NCBI GenBank assembly: GCA_029960045.1
Contig: JASCOV010000003.1
Coordinates: 1 to 64,000 of the forward strand
Origin: Flavobacteriaceae bacterium PS02293
Lineage (GTDB): Bacteria; Bacteroidota; Bacteroidia; Flavobacteriales; Weeksellaceae
Reading direction: 5' to 3'
DNA: 64,000 nucleotides
The position numbers and the translations under genes were made by a program. Position 1 is the stretch's first letter, and every line of letters starts with the position of its first letter. The notes beneath the pieces are model-generated. The model made no database searches, was not told the DNA's origin, and worked only from the letters and a program-made list of their open reading frames with translations. Shown one piece after another: positions 1-8,567 of the stretch.

Positions 1-30
1 GTTTTTATCTCAAATATAACCCAGATAACA

Positions 31-118
31 GGTGGTCATTTTGAACCGGAAAGTGGTGGTCACTTTGCTCCGAAATCAGTGGTCAATTTACTCCGAAATT
101 AGGTGGTCAATTTGACCG
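31..118. mobile_element. Terminal repeats of an IS21-like insertion sequence (one end)
   Basis: Four tandem, imperfect copies of a 'GGTGGTCAnTTTGnnCCGAAAT' type unit of about 24 bp begin near 31, 55, 78 and 102. Arrays of this kind, with a GTGGTCA core, are what I know from the ends of IS21-family (istA/istB) elements in Bacteroidota. The transposase genes would lie to the left, outside the window. The last copy runs straight into the coding frame of a YciI-like gene, so this end marks an insertion point. The exact terminal base is not certain. Confidence 0.7.
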
Positions 119-414
119 TCTTTTCCAATAAAGCCAAAAAATCTGAACTGATGAAAGGCCACATGGAAAACATCAACAAATTGGCAAAAAATGGAAAACT
201 AATTGTCGCAGGACCAATGGAGAAAAACCAAAATGATTTCAGCGGAATTTTTATTCTGGATGCAAAAACCAAAGAAGAAGCAGAAAGTTTAGTATTGACA
301 GATCCTTCTATAAAAGCAGGAATTTTCGATGTGGAACTTTATAAATGGTACGGTTCCGCCGCTCTTCCGCTTTACCTGAAATCTCACGATAAAGTCACTA
401 AAGTCAAATTCTGA
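103..414 (+). pseudogene. YciI-family protein, 5' end removed by the IS element
   Basis: The readable frame opens with a GTG inside the last IS repeat, so its first five residues (MVNLT) are IS-encoded. From 'VFSNKAKK' onward it matches the later part of YciI-like (YCII-related) proteins: His in 'KGHMENI', the 'GKLIVAGPM' strand, 'GIFILDAKTKEEAESLVLTDPSIKAG' split over strand and helix, and a C-terminal 'VELYKWYG'. Family members in this group usually have some 40-50 more N-terminal residues, including the first strand. The gene is therefore probably broken, although a GTG-started shortened product cannot be excluded. Its stop overlaps the next start by one base (TGATG). Confidence 0.7.
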
Positions 415-785
415 TGGAAACTTGTATAACTTTCGAAGACTATTTTTCTCAGTTTGATGAGGAAATAAGAATTAAGCTGGAAACTATCAGAACTGAAATC
501 AAAAAAGAAATTCCGGAAGTGGAAGAATGTATCAAATATCTGATGCCAACTTTCGTCTATCAGAATAAAAACCTGATTCATTTTGCAGCGTTCACAAATC
601 ACATCGGACTTTATCCCGGACCGGAAGCTGTAACATTTTTTGAAGAAGAACTTTCGAATTATAAAACTTCGAAAGGTGCGATTCAAATTCCTTTGGATGA
701 AGATATTCCTTTAAATCTAATCAAAAAAATTGTGCAGCACGCAAAAGAAAGAATTATTAAAACCACAAAAACCACTAATAAATAG
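414..785 (+). CDS. DUF1801 / YdhG-like domain protein
   Basis: This 123-residue cytosolic protein has the layout of the DUF1801 fold, a small alpha/beta domain related to the frataxin-like YdhG group. Visible elements are the N-terminal helix 'IRIKLETIRTEIKKEIPEVEECIKY', given here in part, then 'MPTF' and 'YQNKNLIHFAAFTNHIGLYPG', the usual family core, then 'GAIQIPLDEDIP' and a basic C-terminal helix. The role of the family is not established; some members are described as iron-chaperone-like. It is translationally coupled to the YciI remnant, so the two were probably one operon before the insertion. Confidence 0.8.
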   Translation: METCITFEDYFSQFDEEIRIKLETIRTEIKKEIPEVEECIKYLMPTFVYQNKNLIHFAAFTNHIGLYPGPEAVTFFEEELSNYKTSKGAIQIPLDEDIPLNLIKKIVQHAKERIIKTTKTTNK

Positions 786-799
786 TGGCTGTTGAAAAA

Positions 800-1324
800 T
801 TAATTTCTATTGATTTTGATTTGATTTTTCTCTGTGGCATTGATGATTTTTGAAATATCATCTGCTGTAAATTTTCCTTTAACATCTACGAAAATCGTTT
901 CATCATTATCGTCTTTAACAGTAATTATCATTCGTTTGATAATGTCATCGGTTTGTTTAGCATTTAGGCTTATGAGATTTCCTTGCTGCTTTACAGACAT
1001 CCATTCTTCATAATTATTTTTGTCAAGATATTTCTGAAATTCAGCTTTAACTGGTGTTGTAGAGCTTTCTACAATCAGAACTTTCACATCGCTGATTTTC
1101 TTTACCAAGTCTATGACTTCCTGACTTTCGCCATCTTCTCTCATCGCATTTTTGACATAAGACTTCGCCAAGAAAGTTGGAACGTTGATGCTTACAAAAG
1201 TCGAACTATTTTTGAATCCTGGGTTGTCAAAGAAATCGGTGTGAACTTTTTTCTGAGAAACCATACACGATTGTAGAAAAAAACCAACAACCGTTAAAAT
1301 GATAATGTATAAGAATCGTAACAT
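800..1324 (-). CDS. DUF4252 lipoprotein
   Basis: This is a 174-residue exported protein with a hydrophobic N-terminus ending in the lipobox-like 'FFLQSC', so it is likely anchored in a membrane as a lipoprotein. The body fits DUF4252: 'VSINVPTFLAKSYVKNAM', 'VKKISDVKVLIVES', 'WMSVKQQGNLISL' and the closing 'GKFTADDISKIIN'. DUF4252 has no known biochemical role. It lies 12 bp downstream of a second, longer DUF4252 protein and belongs to the sigma-factor operon starting at 3916, whose output it may represent. Confidence 0.8.
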   Translation of the reverse strand: MLRFLYIIILTVVGFFLQSCMVSQKKVHTDFFDNPGFKNSSTFVSINVPTFLAKSYVKNAMREDGESQEVIDLVKKISDVKVLIVESSTTPVKAEFQKYLDKNNYEEWMSVKQQGNLISLNAKQTDDIIKRMIITVKDDNDETIFVDVKGKFTADDISKIINATEKNQIKINRN

Positions 1325-1336
1325 AAGTTTAATTTT

Positions 1337-2605
1337 TTAGTTGATTGATGTAATGCTTGCTCCTGTAACTTCCTGAGCAGATTTGGTCACTTTCGTAGGA
1401 TTTCCTTTGTATTGGATAGACGCTGCAGAACTTGCACTTGCTGTTACACTTTCCGTTGTATTGATTTTCACACTGGACCCTGAAGATGCATCTATAACTG
1501 CTGATCTAGTTACAAATTCTCCCGCAGAAACTGAACTTCCACTACTTGCACTGATGACGCTTGTACTAGCTGTTCCAGAAAGTTTTAAAGAGCTTCCGCT
1601 GCTCGCATCAATTGCTATAGACTTTGTATCAAGATTGATTTTCACATTGGATCCAGATTCTACTTCCAAAGCTGTGTTTGTAGAAATTTTGAAAGTTCCG
1701 GAAACCAATGAACCAGAATTACTGCTCAAGGCAAGTGTGGATTCACTGATTGGTGTGATTGCTTTGAAAGATGCTCCTGATTTTGTTACAAGTCTGGATA
1801 GTTTAGGATTTGAAACCTCTACTTTCAAATTATTGAAATTCAAATTTCTAACGCCTTTGTTTCTTACAAAGATTTTCAAAACACCATTTTCAACTTCTGT
1901 CATTACATATTGTTGTTTGTCAGCTTCTGTTTTAACAGTCACTTTTTGTGTAGGATTCTGGCTGAATTCCACTTCTACACCTGAAGAAACTTCTATTCCG
2001 TTGAATGCTGGAACATTTCTTACACTTCCGACATTAGTACCGTTTGAAGTAATTGTTGAAATTGGATTTACGGAAGTTACATTTTGACTTTCCGACATCA
2101 GATTGCTGACATCATCCATTGAGATTTTCCCGTCCAGCAGCATCAGAACCGAACTGTCTTCCGACATAATATTAAGGATTAGATTGTCCATAACATTTGC
2201 GGTAATATCTTGCGCCATAAACTTGATCTTTGCATCACGGCTGTTTACAGTCACCAGCTCTTCATACTTCATATTCTTTAGTGAAGCTGTAATTTCTTTT
2301 TCTATTTTACCGGATTGCAGTAACAGTTTCTGATCATTGGAATCTCCATTTCCAGACTTGCTTGGTTTTTCAAGGATCAGCATTTTCAGTCCATTTACCT
2401 TTCCTAAAAGCGGCTGGATTTTTCCTAATTCTGCATCATCAATTTTAAGATTGTTCAGAAGTTTGAACATTGGTTTTGCAATCTTGATAGAGGTTACACC
2501 TTCCGTATCCTGATAATGGTCGAAAAGTTCATTTAGTTTTTCTGACTGTCCGAAAATGTTAGTTGACAGCAGAAATAGTACGAATAATATTGATATTTTT
2601 TTCAT
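1337..2605 (-). CDS. DUF4252 plus GIN-domain (DUF2807) exported protein
   Basis: This 422-residue protein has a signal peptide (residues 1-20, ending FGQ). Residues about 20-165 repeat the DUF4252 pattern of the neighbour ('ITSIKIAKPMFKLL'-like start, 'DGKISMDDVSNLM' end). Residues about 195-400 form a GIN-type beta-helix domain: 'VPAFNGIEVSSGVEVEFSQ' and repeated 'ASSGSSxKxxG' rungs rich in Ser and Gly. GIN domains occur in cell-surface proteins of Bacteroidota as adhesin-head-like helices. The joining of both domains in one chain suggests a surface sensor or structural role tied to the upstream sigma factor. No enzyme motif is visible. Confidence 0.8.
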   Translation of the reverse strand: MKKISILFVLFLLSTNIFGQSEKLNELFDHYQDTEGVTSIKIAKPMFKLLNNLKIDDAELGKIQPLLGKVNGLKMLILEKPSKSGNGDSNDQKLLLQSGKIEKEITASLKNMKYEELVTVNSRDAKIKFMAQDITANVMDNLILNIMSEDSSVLMLLDGKISMDDVSNLMSESQNVTSVNPISTITSNGTNVGSVRNVPAFNGIEVSSGVEVEFSQNPTQKVTVKTEADKQQYVMTEVENGVLKIFVRNKGVRNLNFNNLKVEVSNPKLSRLVTKSGASFKAITPISESTLALSSNSGSLVSGTFKISTNTALEVESGSNVKINLDTKSIAIDASSGSSLKLSGTASTSVISASSGSSVSAGEFVTRSAVIDASSGSSVKINTTESVTASASSAASIQYKGNPTKVTKSAQEVTGASITSIN

Positions 2606-2697
2606 TTTAATATTGGTTTGCTTAAGGTCTCTGTAATCGCCATTATGACTAGATCTAATTTGAAAATATTTTCAGTAGCGATGACATTTGATTTAAA

Positions 2698-3438
2698 TTA
2701 ATAATTAAGAATCCTGTAAAAATCGACTTGATTTTGGGCAGATTCTGCGTGATTTATGGTTTGGGTAACGTTACTTGCAAAATAATTAAAAGCATTCTCT
2801 GTGACCGCAATAGCTTCCTGCTCGTCATACATCGGTTTCCCATTGATGATAACATAGTTCGGGTTGTAATCTGAGGTAGATTCTGTCGGAACTTGTATCT
2901 GCTTTTCTTCTTTTCTTGATTGAGTTTCTTGTTGCGCCATCAGTTTTTCAAATTCTTTTCTGACAAGTTCTTTTACAGCTTTATCATTTACAGTTTGATT
3001 TGCTTTTTGACTTTCCTGGTTTACTAAAATTGGTTTCGGCGTTGAAATCTGTTCTAATGTTTCTTCAACTGGCTGAACTTTATCTACTTTTTCTTTCTTA
3101 ATAACATCTGGACTTTTAGCAATCGGTGTTTCAATTTTCTGAGGCTGATTGAAAATCCAAAGTGCACTAATTCCCATTAACAGAATTAAACTCGCTGCCA
3201 TCCAATACATTTTGTAAGATGTTTTCTTAATTGGAAGTGCAACTATTTTTGGCTCTTCTGTTTTCTTCAAGAAATCCTCGAAGCTTATATCTAGTTTTTC
3301 CTGTTTCTCTTCTTTTAGGAATGAGAAATATGGGTTGTCGCTTTCATTTTTCAGGAACAATACTTCTTCCGGCGTCAGCTCTTCGCCTTCGAAGAATTTA
3401 GATTCCCAATCCTTGTATCTGTCGGTTTTCATACGCAT
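2698..3438 (-). CDS. Single-pass membrane protein, probable anti-sigma partner
   Basis: The protein has 246 residues, with an acidic cytosolic region of about 75 residues, one membrane segment ('MYWMAASLILLMGISALWIF', about 77-96) and a long Lys/Gln/Glu-rich periplasmic part. The start overlaps the end of the sigma-factor gene by 41 bp (or 35 bp if the third codon, also ATG, is used). This coupling and topology are typical of anti-sigma factors that hold an ECF sigma at the membrane, but no zinc-binding ZAS motif (HxxxCxxC) is present. Function is inferred from position and topology only. Confidence 0.6.
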   Translation of the reverse strand: MRMKTDRYKDWESKFFEGEELTPEEVLFLKNESDNPYFSFLKEEKQEKLDISFEDFLKKTEEPKIVALPIKKTSYKMYWMAASLILLMGISALWIFNQPQKIETPIAKSPDVIKKEKVDKVQPVEETLEQISTPKPILVNQESQKANQTVNDKAVKELVRKEFEKLMAQQETQSRKEEKQIQVPTESTSDYNPNYVIINGKPMYDEQEAIAVTENAFNYFASNVTQTINHAESAQNQVDFYRILNY

Positions 3439-3916
3439 AGAGTTTGTTAATTGATTCTTTCACTTTTTGTCTTGCTCTCATCAGGTTGATGCGGACTGCA
3501 TTTTCTTCCATTTCCATAATTCCCGCAATTTCTGAGATCTCATATTCTTCTACATCTTTCAAATGAATGACCATTTTTTGTTTTTCCGGCAGTTGGGAAA
3601 TGAATCCCAAAATCTGCTCTCTCATATTATTGGTTTCGATCTGATAAAGTTCCGATGTGTGTTTTGTCTGGCTTGCAAATCCCAATTTCACTTCGTGGTG
3701 TTTCAGGCGGTTCAGACATTCGTTTTTTACACTTCTCATTGCGAAACTTTTCAAATTTTCAACTATTAGTAATTCTTCTTTCTTTTGCCAGAACTTCATC
3801 ATCAAGTCCATTACTACATCTTCAGCTTCATCTGCACTCATCAGAAACTTTTTCGCAAAACGGAACATCTCATTCTTGAGACTGTAAACCGTTGATTGAA
3901 ATATTTCTTGAGTCAT
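3398..3916 (-). CDS. ECF-type RNA polymerase sigma factor
   Basis: This 172-residue sigma-70 family protein contains region 2 ('FRFAKKFLMSADEAEDVVMDLMMKFW', here abbreviated by its DEAEDVVMD core) and region 4 ('LPEKQKMVIHLKDVEEYEISEIAGIMEMEENAVRI', core 'EISEIAGIMEM' and 'NAVRINLMRARQK'). It leads an operon with the membrane partner and two DUF4252 proteins. The sigma probably directs its own operon, as is usual for ECF factors. The long coupling overlap with the next gene supports a sigma/anti-sigma pair. Confidence 0.9.
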   Translation of the reverse strand: MTQEIFQSTVYSLKNEMFRFAKKFLMSADEAEDVVMDLMMKFWQKKEELLIVENLKSFAMRSVKNECLNRLKHHEVKLGFASQTKHTSELYQIETNNMREQILGFISQLPEKQKMVIHLKDVEEYEISEIAGIMEMEENAVRINLMRARQKVKESINKLYAYENRQIQGLGI

Positions 3917-3997
3917 ATTGATTCTTTTAATGTTTGAGATTCAAAGTTTTAAGTTTTGGATCCTTTAAAATTCTTGGTTGTTTAAAAGTAAGACATC

Positions 3998-4018
3998 TGT
4001 AATGTAAGTAATATTACA
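3998..4018. promoter_or_regulatory. Inverted repeat upstream of the ECF sigma operon
   Basis: TGTAAT and ATTACA arms face each other across nine bases, with a perfect GTAATATTAC palindrome at 4008-4017. It sits 80-100 bp upstream of the sigma-factor start (3916) and could be an operator. AT-rich palindromes are common here, so this is weak. Confidence 0.25.
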
Positions 4019-4030
4019 TCAAAAATAAAA

Positions 4031-4058
4031 AAAGAACTTTAATAATCATTAAAGTTCT
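4031..4058 (-). terminator. Rho-independent terminator after the serine hydrolase gene
   Basis: An 11-bp perfect stem (AGAACTTTAAT / ATTAAAGTTCT, loop AATC) is followed on the minus strand by a T-rich run. It closes the transcript of the gene ending at 4113. Confidence 0.8.
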
Positions 4059-4112
4059 GATAATCAATTCAATAAATTGAAAAAATTTTTTATATAAAAT
4101 GATACTAAAATC

Positions 4113-5381
4113 CTATAATTCTCCGTTAGCTGCAGCTGTTGTATCTTTCTCGCTTGCTCCAACTGGATTCATTGTTTTATTAAATTTATCTTTTTCTAAT
4201 GGAAAATCTTCGAACAAACCAGACAACGCCAACGCTGAATAAACTTTCCCTGAATATTTGTTTCCAATCGCAATAATTGTCACTTTAGATTTCAGAAGAT
4301 GCGCAAAAACAGAATTGGTTCCGTGCCACCAACCGTTGTGGTAAGTCAGTTTTTCACCATTGTCAAAATTCTTCATTCGGAATCCGAAACCATAATTGTT
4401 GATTCCTTTTTTCTCATTACTATAAGGTTCGAATATTTTTGCTTCAAGTTCTGGTTTTAGAAAATCTTTGGAATATAACGCAACAGAGAAATTAAGCAAA
4501 TCTCTAGGCGTTGTGTACACATTTTTATCTCCATAAATTAAATCCAAGTTACCTAACGGATAAAGTCTGTAACCACTGAAAAACGATTGGGAAGCTGTAG
4601 CAATATCTTTTTTTTGGAAGATATAAGTATGATTCATCTTCAAAGGTTTGAAAACGATTTCCTGCATTGCTTCTGGGAAAGGTGTAGCGGTTACTTTCTC
4701 AACAATCAAAGCCAGAAGTGCAAAGTTTGTGTTGCAATACATAAATCCGGTGTTAGAAATTCTCGCCAGATCAGGTTTGTATTTGATCAGCATATCCACA
4801 ACATCCTGATTGGTGATAAATTCTTTTTTAAGTTCTTCCGGCGCTGGTTTTATACCTTGATCGAAATGTTCATATTTTGGAAGTCCGCTTCTTTGTGACA
4901 AAAGACTAAAAACGGTAATATCTGCGTAAGGGAATTTCGGGAAAAATTTGGAGAGATTATCTTCGAGTTTTAGTTTTCCAGCTTCTACTAATTTTAGAAC
5001 TGCCATCGCTGTCATTGTTTTACTGACAGATGCAACGTGAAGTGGCGTATTTTCATCTATTGGCATTTGTTTGCCTTCTCTACCAAATCCTCTGTATTTT
5101 TCGAAAATGATTTTGTTTCCTTTTGCAACTAATAGTCCGCCGCTAAGATCACCTTGTTCCCAAATTTTTTGATAATAATTGTTGATCTGAGGAAGAATAG
5201 TGGGTTTCTCTAGTAGGACAGATTCTTGTAGTGTAAAAACTTTCTCCAGATCTATGTTCCCATAATTTGGAAGTTTAGATTCCTCTACATTATTTTCCTT
5301 CTCCGATTTTTTGCTGCAAGAAACAATTGATAATACAACTAAAACCGGGGTAATTATTTTTCTAAAATTCATTATATCCAA
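4113..5381 (-). CDS. Serine hydrolase, class C beta-lactamase / penicillin-binding-like lipoprotein
   Basis: This 422-residue protein has a signal peptide and lipobox ('VVLSIVSC', Cys22), so it is a likely lipoprotein. It carries the three landmarks of the serine beta-lactamase/DD-peptidase fold: SxxK at 118-121 ('ASVSK'), YxN at 215-217 ('YCN') and a C-terminal 'HNGWWHG' in place of KTG. Such HxG forms are typical of esterase or peptidase-like members rather than true antibiotic-resistance enzymes. Its substrate cannot be told. An alternative start at the second Met (codon 4) is possible. It stands alone between terminators. Confidence 0.85.
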   Translation of the reverse strand: MDIMNFRKIITPVLVVLSIVSCSKKSEKENNVEESKLPNYGNIDLEKVFTLQESVLLEKPTILPQINNYYQKIWEQGDLSGGLLVAKGNKIIFEKYRGFGREGKQMPIDENTPLHVASVSKTMTAMAVLKLVEAGKLKLEDNLSKFFPKFPYADITVFSLLSQRSGLPKYEHFDQGIKPAPEELKKEFITNQDVVDMLIKYKPDLARISNTGFMYCNTNFALLALIVEKVTATPFPEAMQEIVFKPLKMNHTYIFQKKDIATASQSFFSGYRLYPLGNLDLIYGDKNVYTTPRDLLNFSVALYSKDFLKPELEAKIFEPYSNEKKGINNYGFGFRMKNFDNGEKLTYHNGWWHGTNSVFAHLLKSKVTIIAIGNKYSGKVYSALALSGLFEDFPLEKDKFNKTMNPVGASEKDTTAAANGEL

Positions 5382-5474
5382 ACTTCTTTAAGGTTCGCAA
5401 GTTAACATAAAATGAGTTTTTAGAGGATAGTAATTCTCTTAAGAATTGTTAAATGTGGAGAAATTTTTTAATAA

Positions 5475-6407
5475 TTAATTTTTAAAATCATGAAGAATTT
5501 TATCAACAATAACCTGAGCCAGTTTAATTTTACTTTGACTTGTCCAGCCTCCAATATGTGGCGTAACAATCACTTTTTCAGAATCTAATAAAAATTTCAA
5601 ATCCTGATTCTCAATTTCCAAATTTTCAAAAGATGACTTTTCAAATTCCAAAACATCCAGACAAGCGCCTAAAACTTTTCCAGACCCAATAGCCTCTACT
5701 AAAGCTTTAGTTTTTAAATTTTTCCCTCGAGCAGTATTAATGAAATAGAAATCCTTTTCCATTTTGGAAATGAAATCTTCATCGATCAAATAATTCGTTT
5801 CTTGAGTCAAAGGAATATGAAGGCTTAGAATATCTGCTCTTTTCTGAAGTTCTTCTAATGAAACCTGCGTTGCAAATTCATCGGAAAGATTTGGTAAAAT
5901 ATCATGGAAAATAACGTCAACTCCAAAACCGGAAAGTCGCTTTGCCGTTGCCTTTCCCATATTTCCATAACCAATGATTCCGAAAGTTTTTCCAAGCAAT
6001 TCGTCTCCACGATTTTCTTCTCTTTTCCAGATTCCGTTTTTCACTTCGCTGGAAGCAATGAATAATCTGTTCATCAAAATCAATAACATTCCGACAACGT
6101 GCTCAGCAACAGAATCACGGTTGCCTTCTGGAGAATTAATCAATTTTATATTAAATTCATCTGCAGTTTCAAGATCGATATTTTCCATTCCAGCTCCTAC
6201 TCTAGCAATGAATTTGAGATGAGAAGCTTTAGTCAGAAAGTTTTTATCTAATGGAATTCTGCTTCGAATGATAATTCCTTCATAATCAAAGATCTTTTCC
6301 AAAACCTCATCATAAGTGGAAACGTGGTCTTCTTCTACCACAAAACCTTTTGCAGTTAATTGTTCTGAAATTAATGGATGATTCTTATCGAGTTGTAGGA
6401 TTTTCAT
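5475..6407 (-). CDS. D-2-hydroxyacid dehydrogenase, phosphoglycerate-dehydrogenase type
   Basis: This 310-residue NAD-dependent enzyme contains the Rossmann motif 'GIIGYGNMG' (about 143-151), the catalytic Arg in 'INTARG' (Arg227), Glu in 'DVLEFE' and the catalytic His in 'VTPHIGG' (His284). The N-terminal 'RVGAGMENID' is characteristic of the SerA-like branch. It lacks the C-terminal ACT domain of long SerA forms. It may be the serine-pathway phosphoglycerate dehydrogenase, but no serC or serB lies nearby, so the general family name is safer. Confidence 0.85.
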   Translation of the reverse strand: MKILQLDKNHPLISEQLTAKGFVVEEDHVSTYDEVLEKIFDYEGIIIRSRIPLDKNFLTKASHLKFIARVGAGMENIDLETADEFNIKLINSPEGNRDSVAEHVVGMLLILMNRLFIASSEVKNGIWKREENRGDELLGKTFGIIGYGNMGKATAKRLSGFGVDVIFHDILPNLSDEFATQVSLEELQKRADILSLHIPLTQETNYLIDEDFISKMEKDFYFINTARGKNLKTKALVEAIGSGKVLGACLDVLEFEKSSFENLEIENQDLKFLLDSEKVIVTPHIGGWTSQSKIKLAQVIVDKILHDFKN

Positions 6408-6430
6408 TTTATTTTGATAAAATTAGATGT

Positions 6431-6453
6431 AAAAAAAGGGCTAATTAAAGCCC
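6431..6453 (-). terminator. Terminator after the thioesterase gene
   Basis: A GGGCT / AGCCC stem-loop is followed on the minus strand by seven T residues (6431-6437), just past the stop at 6469. Confidence 0.75.
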
Positions 6454-6468
6454 ATTTATATTTTATAA

Positions 6469-6987
6469 TTATTCTCCTAAGAATAGTTTTTTGAGTTCTA
6501 CTGAATCTGTTGGCTTCATTCTTCCAGAAAGGATTAGTGATAATTCTTTTCTTCTCAAAGCGGCATCGAAACGGACAATTTCTAATTCGGTTTCCGGCTC
6601 TAATTGAGGAATCGGAATCGGCCTATTGAACTCATCCACCGCTACGAAAGTATAAATACCTTCATTAGTCTGAATTTTTGTCTGATTAATAGGATCATCC
6701 AGCCAAACATCAACATAAATTTCCATAGAAGTAGAAAACGCTCTGGAAACTTTGGATTCCAAAACTACAATTCCTCCTTCTGGAATCGGATGATTGAAGG
6801 AAACGTGATTTACAGAAGCCGTTACCACTCTTCTTTCGCAATGTCTGGTTGCCGAGATAGAAGCTGCTCTGTCCATTCTTGACAACAGTTCGCCTCCGAA
6901 AAGATTTCTTAATGAATTGGTTTCGTTAGGCAAGACGATATTCGTCATTACCGTAAGGCTATCTATTGATTTTTTGGATTTTTGCAT
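6469..6987 (-). CDS. Hotdog-fold acyl-CoA thioesterase
   Basis: This 172-residue protein belongs to the YciA/ACOT-type thioesterases, which hydrolyse acyl-CoA esters. Visible landmarks are 'MTNIVLPNETNSLRNLFGGELLSRMD', abbreviated to the 'NxxGNLFGGxLL'-like core with the catalytic Asp in 'SRMDRAA', then 'TASVNHVSFNHPI' and 'GIYTFVAVDEFNRP'. The start used overlaps the upstream HU-like gene by 29 bp. The residues just before 'MTNIVLP' are normally conserved in the family, which supports this longer start. Confidence 0.88.
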   Translation of the reverse strand: MQKSKKSIDSLTVMTNIVLPNETNSLRNLFGGELLSRMDRAASISATRHCERRVVTASVNHVSFNHPIPEGGIVVLESKVSRAFSTSMEIYVDVWLDDPINQTKIQTNEGIYTFVAVDEFNRPIPIPQLEPETELEIVRFDAALRRKELSLILSGRMKPTDSVELKKLFLGE

Positions 6988-7651
6988 TCGTTGTCGGTTT
7001 TATACTATCTATTTTAGTTGAGTCTGTTTTAGGAGTTGTCAGAATTTTCTTTGGTTCTGCTTTTTTAACAATCTTTTTAGTTGGGATTTGAGATGATTTA
7101 CCAAATATCAATGTTTGATCTCCAAAAAGAAAAAGAGCAATACTTCCTAATATAATGATCGCAAAAAATGTCCAAATCACATTTTTATTAAAAGAATAAT
7201 CTTCGGAGTCACTGTTTTTCTTATTAGGGAAAGTTTTCTTCAGACTTTGAAGGTTGATAGATTCCAAACCAAAAATATCATCTTGATCATCAATTACCTT
7301 CGTTACTTTATTCTCATCATCTAATTGAAACTGACCAAGATTTTCGAGATAGAGATGATTGTCTGATTGCAATTTCTGAAACCATTTTGCGACTTCATTT
7401 TTCAAATTCATCTGTACGATGAAGAGATTAGAATTGCTTTCTTCTGCAATATATTTTGCAAGCTGGTTATCAAAAACTGTTGGCTGATATTGGAATATCA
7501 CAATCTCTTTTGGAGGTGTGATGATAGAAGTTTCCGCATCAATTTTTGCAGACTCCTTTGTCAGTTCAAAAACTCCAAAATCCGGGACTTCTGCCTTGTG
7601 ATGCTTCAGAAGATATTGATATATATGATATTCAAAATTCATTTGGCACAA
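6959..7651 (-). CDS. HU-like (CCDC81-type) domain membrane protein
   Basis: The protein has 230 residues. The first 120 or so resemble the two HU-like domains found in Bacteroidota cell-envelope proteins: 'IYQYLLKHHKAEVPDFGVFEL', core 'VPDFGVF', and 'FQKLQSDNHLYLENLGQFQLD', core 'LENLGQF'. A single membrane segment follows ('NVIWTFFAIIILGSIALFLFG', about 168-188) and then a Lys/Thr-rich tail. Relatives often carry a SPOR domain after the membrane segment; none is seen here. The likely start is the second Met (codon 4, 'MNFEYHIYQ'). It probably acts at the cell envelope, but the function is unknown. Confidence 0.65.
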   Translation of the reverse strand: MCQMNFEYHIYQYLLKHHKAEVPDFGVFELTKESAKIDAETSIITPPKEIVIFQYQPTVFDNQLAKYIAEESNSNLFIVQMNLKNEVAKWFQKLQSDNHLYLENLGQFQLDDENKVTKVIDDQDDIFGLESINLQSLKKTFPNKKNSDSEDYSFNKNVIWTFFAIIILGSIALFLFGDQTLIFGKSSQIPTKKIVKKAEPKKILTTPKTDSTKIDSIKPTTNAKIQKINR

Positions 7652-7683
7652 AACTACATAATTTTTGAGGTTATAGAAAATAT

Positions 7684-7711
7684 AAAAGCTTGCATTTTAC
7701 AGCAAGCTTTT
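7684..7711. terminator. Terminator between the T9SS protein and the HU-like gene
   Basis: A perfect 10-bp stem (AAAAGCTTGC / GCAAGCTTTT) has an 8-base loop and lies downstream of the minus-strand gene ending at 7736. The A/T ends allow use in either direction. Confidence 0.75.
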
Positions 7712-7735
7712 GAATTTGATATGAAAAATTAAGGT

Positions 7736-8407
7736 CTAGTTTGCAAACTTTACAACTTCCGAAACGTTGTTTCCAGAAATCTGTACCAAGAATAACCCTT
7801 TTGGGTTAAGATTAAGATCAATTGGATTTCCATTTGCATTTGCTTTTAACGTTTTGATCACTTTCCCACCGAAATCATAAACCGTAAGGTCTATATTTCC
7901 TTTTGCAGAAGTGAATAATTTACCTGCTGCAACCTGAGATTTTGATTTGCTATTATTAGCATCAGAAACTGCCAAACTCCCAAGAGTAGTTGGACCTTCA
8001 AGATCTTTATCACTTGATTGTGCGGTTGCTCCATTTGACTGATTCTTGAAAACAACACCAATTCTTTGCACAATAGTTCCGGAAGGCATTGTACTATTTG
8101 AACCTGTAAAAAGTTTAGTATTCAAATTGATTGTTCCTACATAAGCATTTTCTGTTGCATCCCAATTCATAGTTGTCGTAGAATTGGTCCAGGCATCATC
8201 AAAATTTCCTTTGTTATTATCACCATCTGTTTGAGATGACCAAACATGGACATAAAAAGTTGGTGCACTTTGTGGATCGTAAAAACTCCAGTCTGCTGTT
8301 TTTCCGTAAGTCAGTTTGTAGATACCGTTCGATACAGTATAAGTAAGTTGCCCGAAAGCTGTGGCACTTGCAAATAAAGCAAGTGTCAGAAAATAAAATT
8401 TTCTCAT
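7736..8407 (-). CDS. Small secreted protein with T9SS type A sorting domain
   Basis: The product has 223 residues with a signal peptide ('MRKFYFLTLALFASATAFGQ'). Residues about 21-140 form a beta-rich domain with Trp-rich patches ('WSFYDPQSAPTFYVHVWSS', 'TMNWDATENAYVG'), reminiscent of carbohydrate-binding sandwiches, though I cannot name it. The final 70 or so residues are a Por secretion C-terminal domain ('LTVYDFGGKVIKTLKA', 'LNPKGLFLVQISGNNVSEVVKFAN' in part), which directs export by the type IX system and cell-surface attachment or release. It has its own terminator. Confidence 0.8.
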   Translation of the reverse strand: MRKFYFLTLALFASATAFGQLTYTVSNGIYKLTYGKTADWSFYDPQSAPTFYVHVWSSQTDGDNNKGNFDDAWTNSTTTMNWDATENAYVGTINLNTKLFTGSNSTMPSGTIVQRIGVVFKNQSNGATAQSSDKDLEGPTTLGSLAVSDANNSKSKSQVAAGKLFTSAKGNIDLTVYDFGGKVIKTLKANANGNPIDLNLNPKGLFLVQISGNNVSEVVKFAN

Positions 8408-8567
8408 AAATGTTAATTTTTAAGGTCTATATAAATTAATTCACATACTTCTCACAAAAGCATTATGAACTATCTGTAAAGCTAACATTAATTTTGAGTT
8501 AACAAATAAAAATTTCACATCCGAAGCTAAAAACAACTTAACAAATTGATTATCAGAAACAAAAATT

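Noticed and set aside
1383..2087. 234-codon open frame on the plus strand
   Set aside because: It lies fully antisense to the DUF4252-GIN gene and reflects the Ser/Thr-rich codons of that gene. No family pattern, signal or ribosome site supports it.
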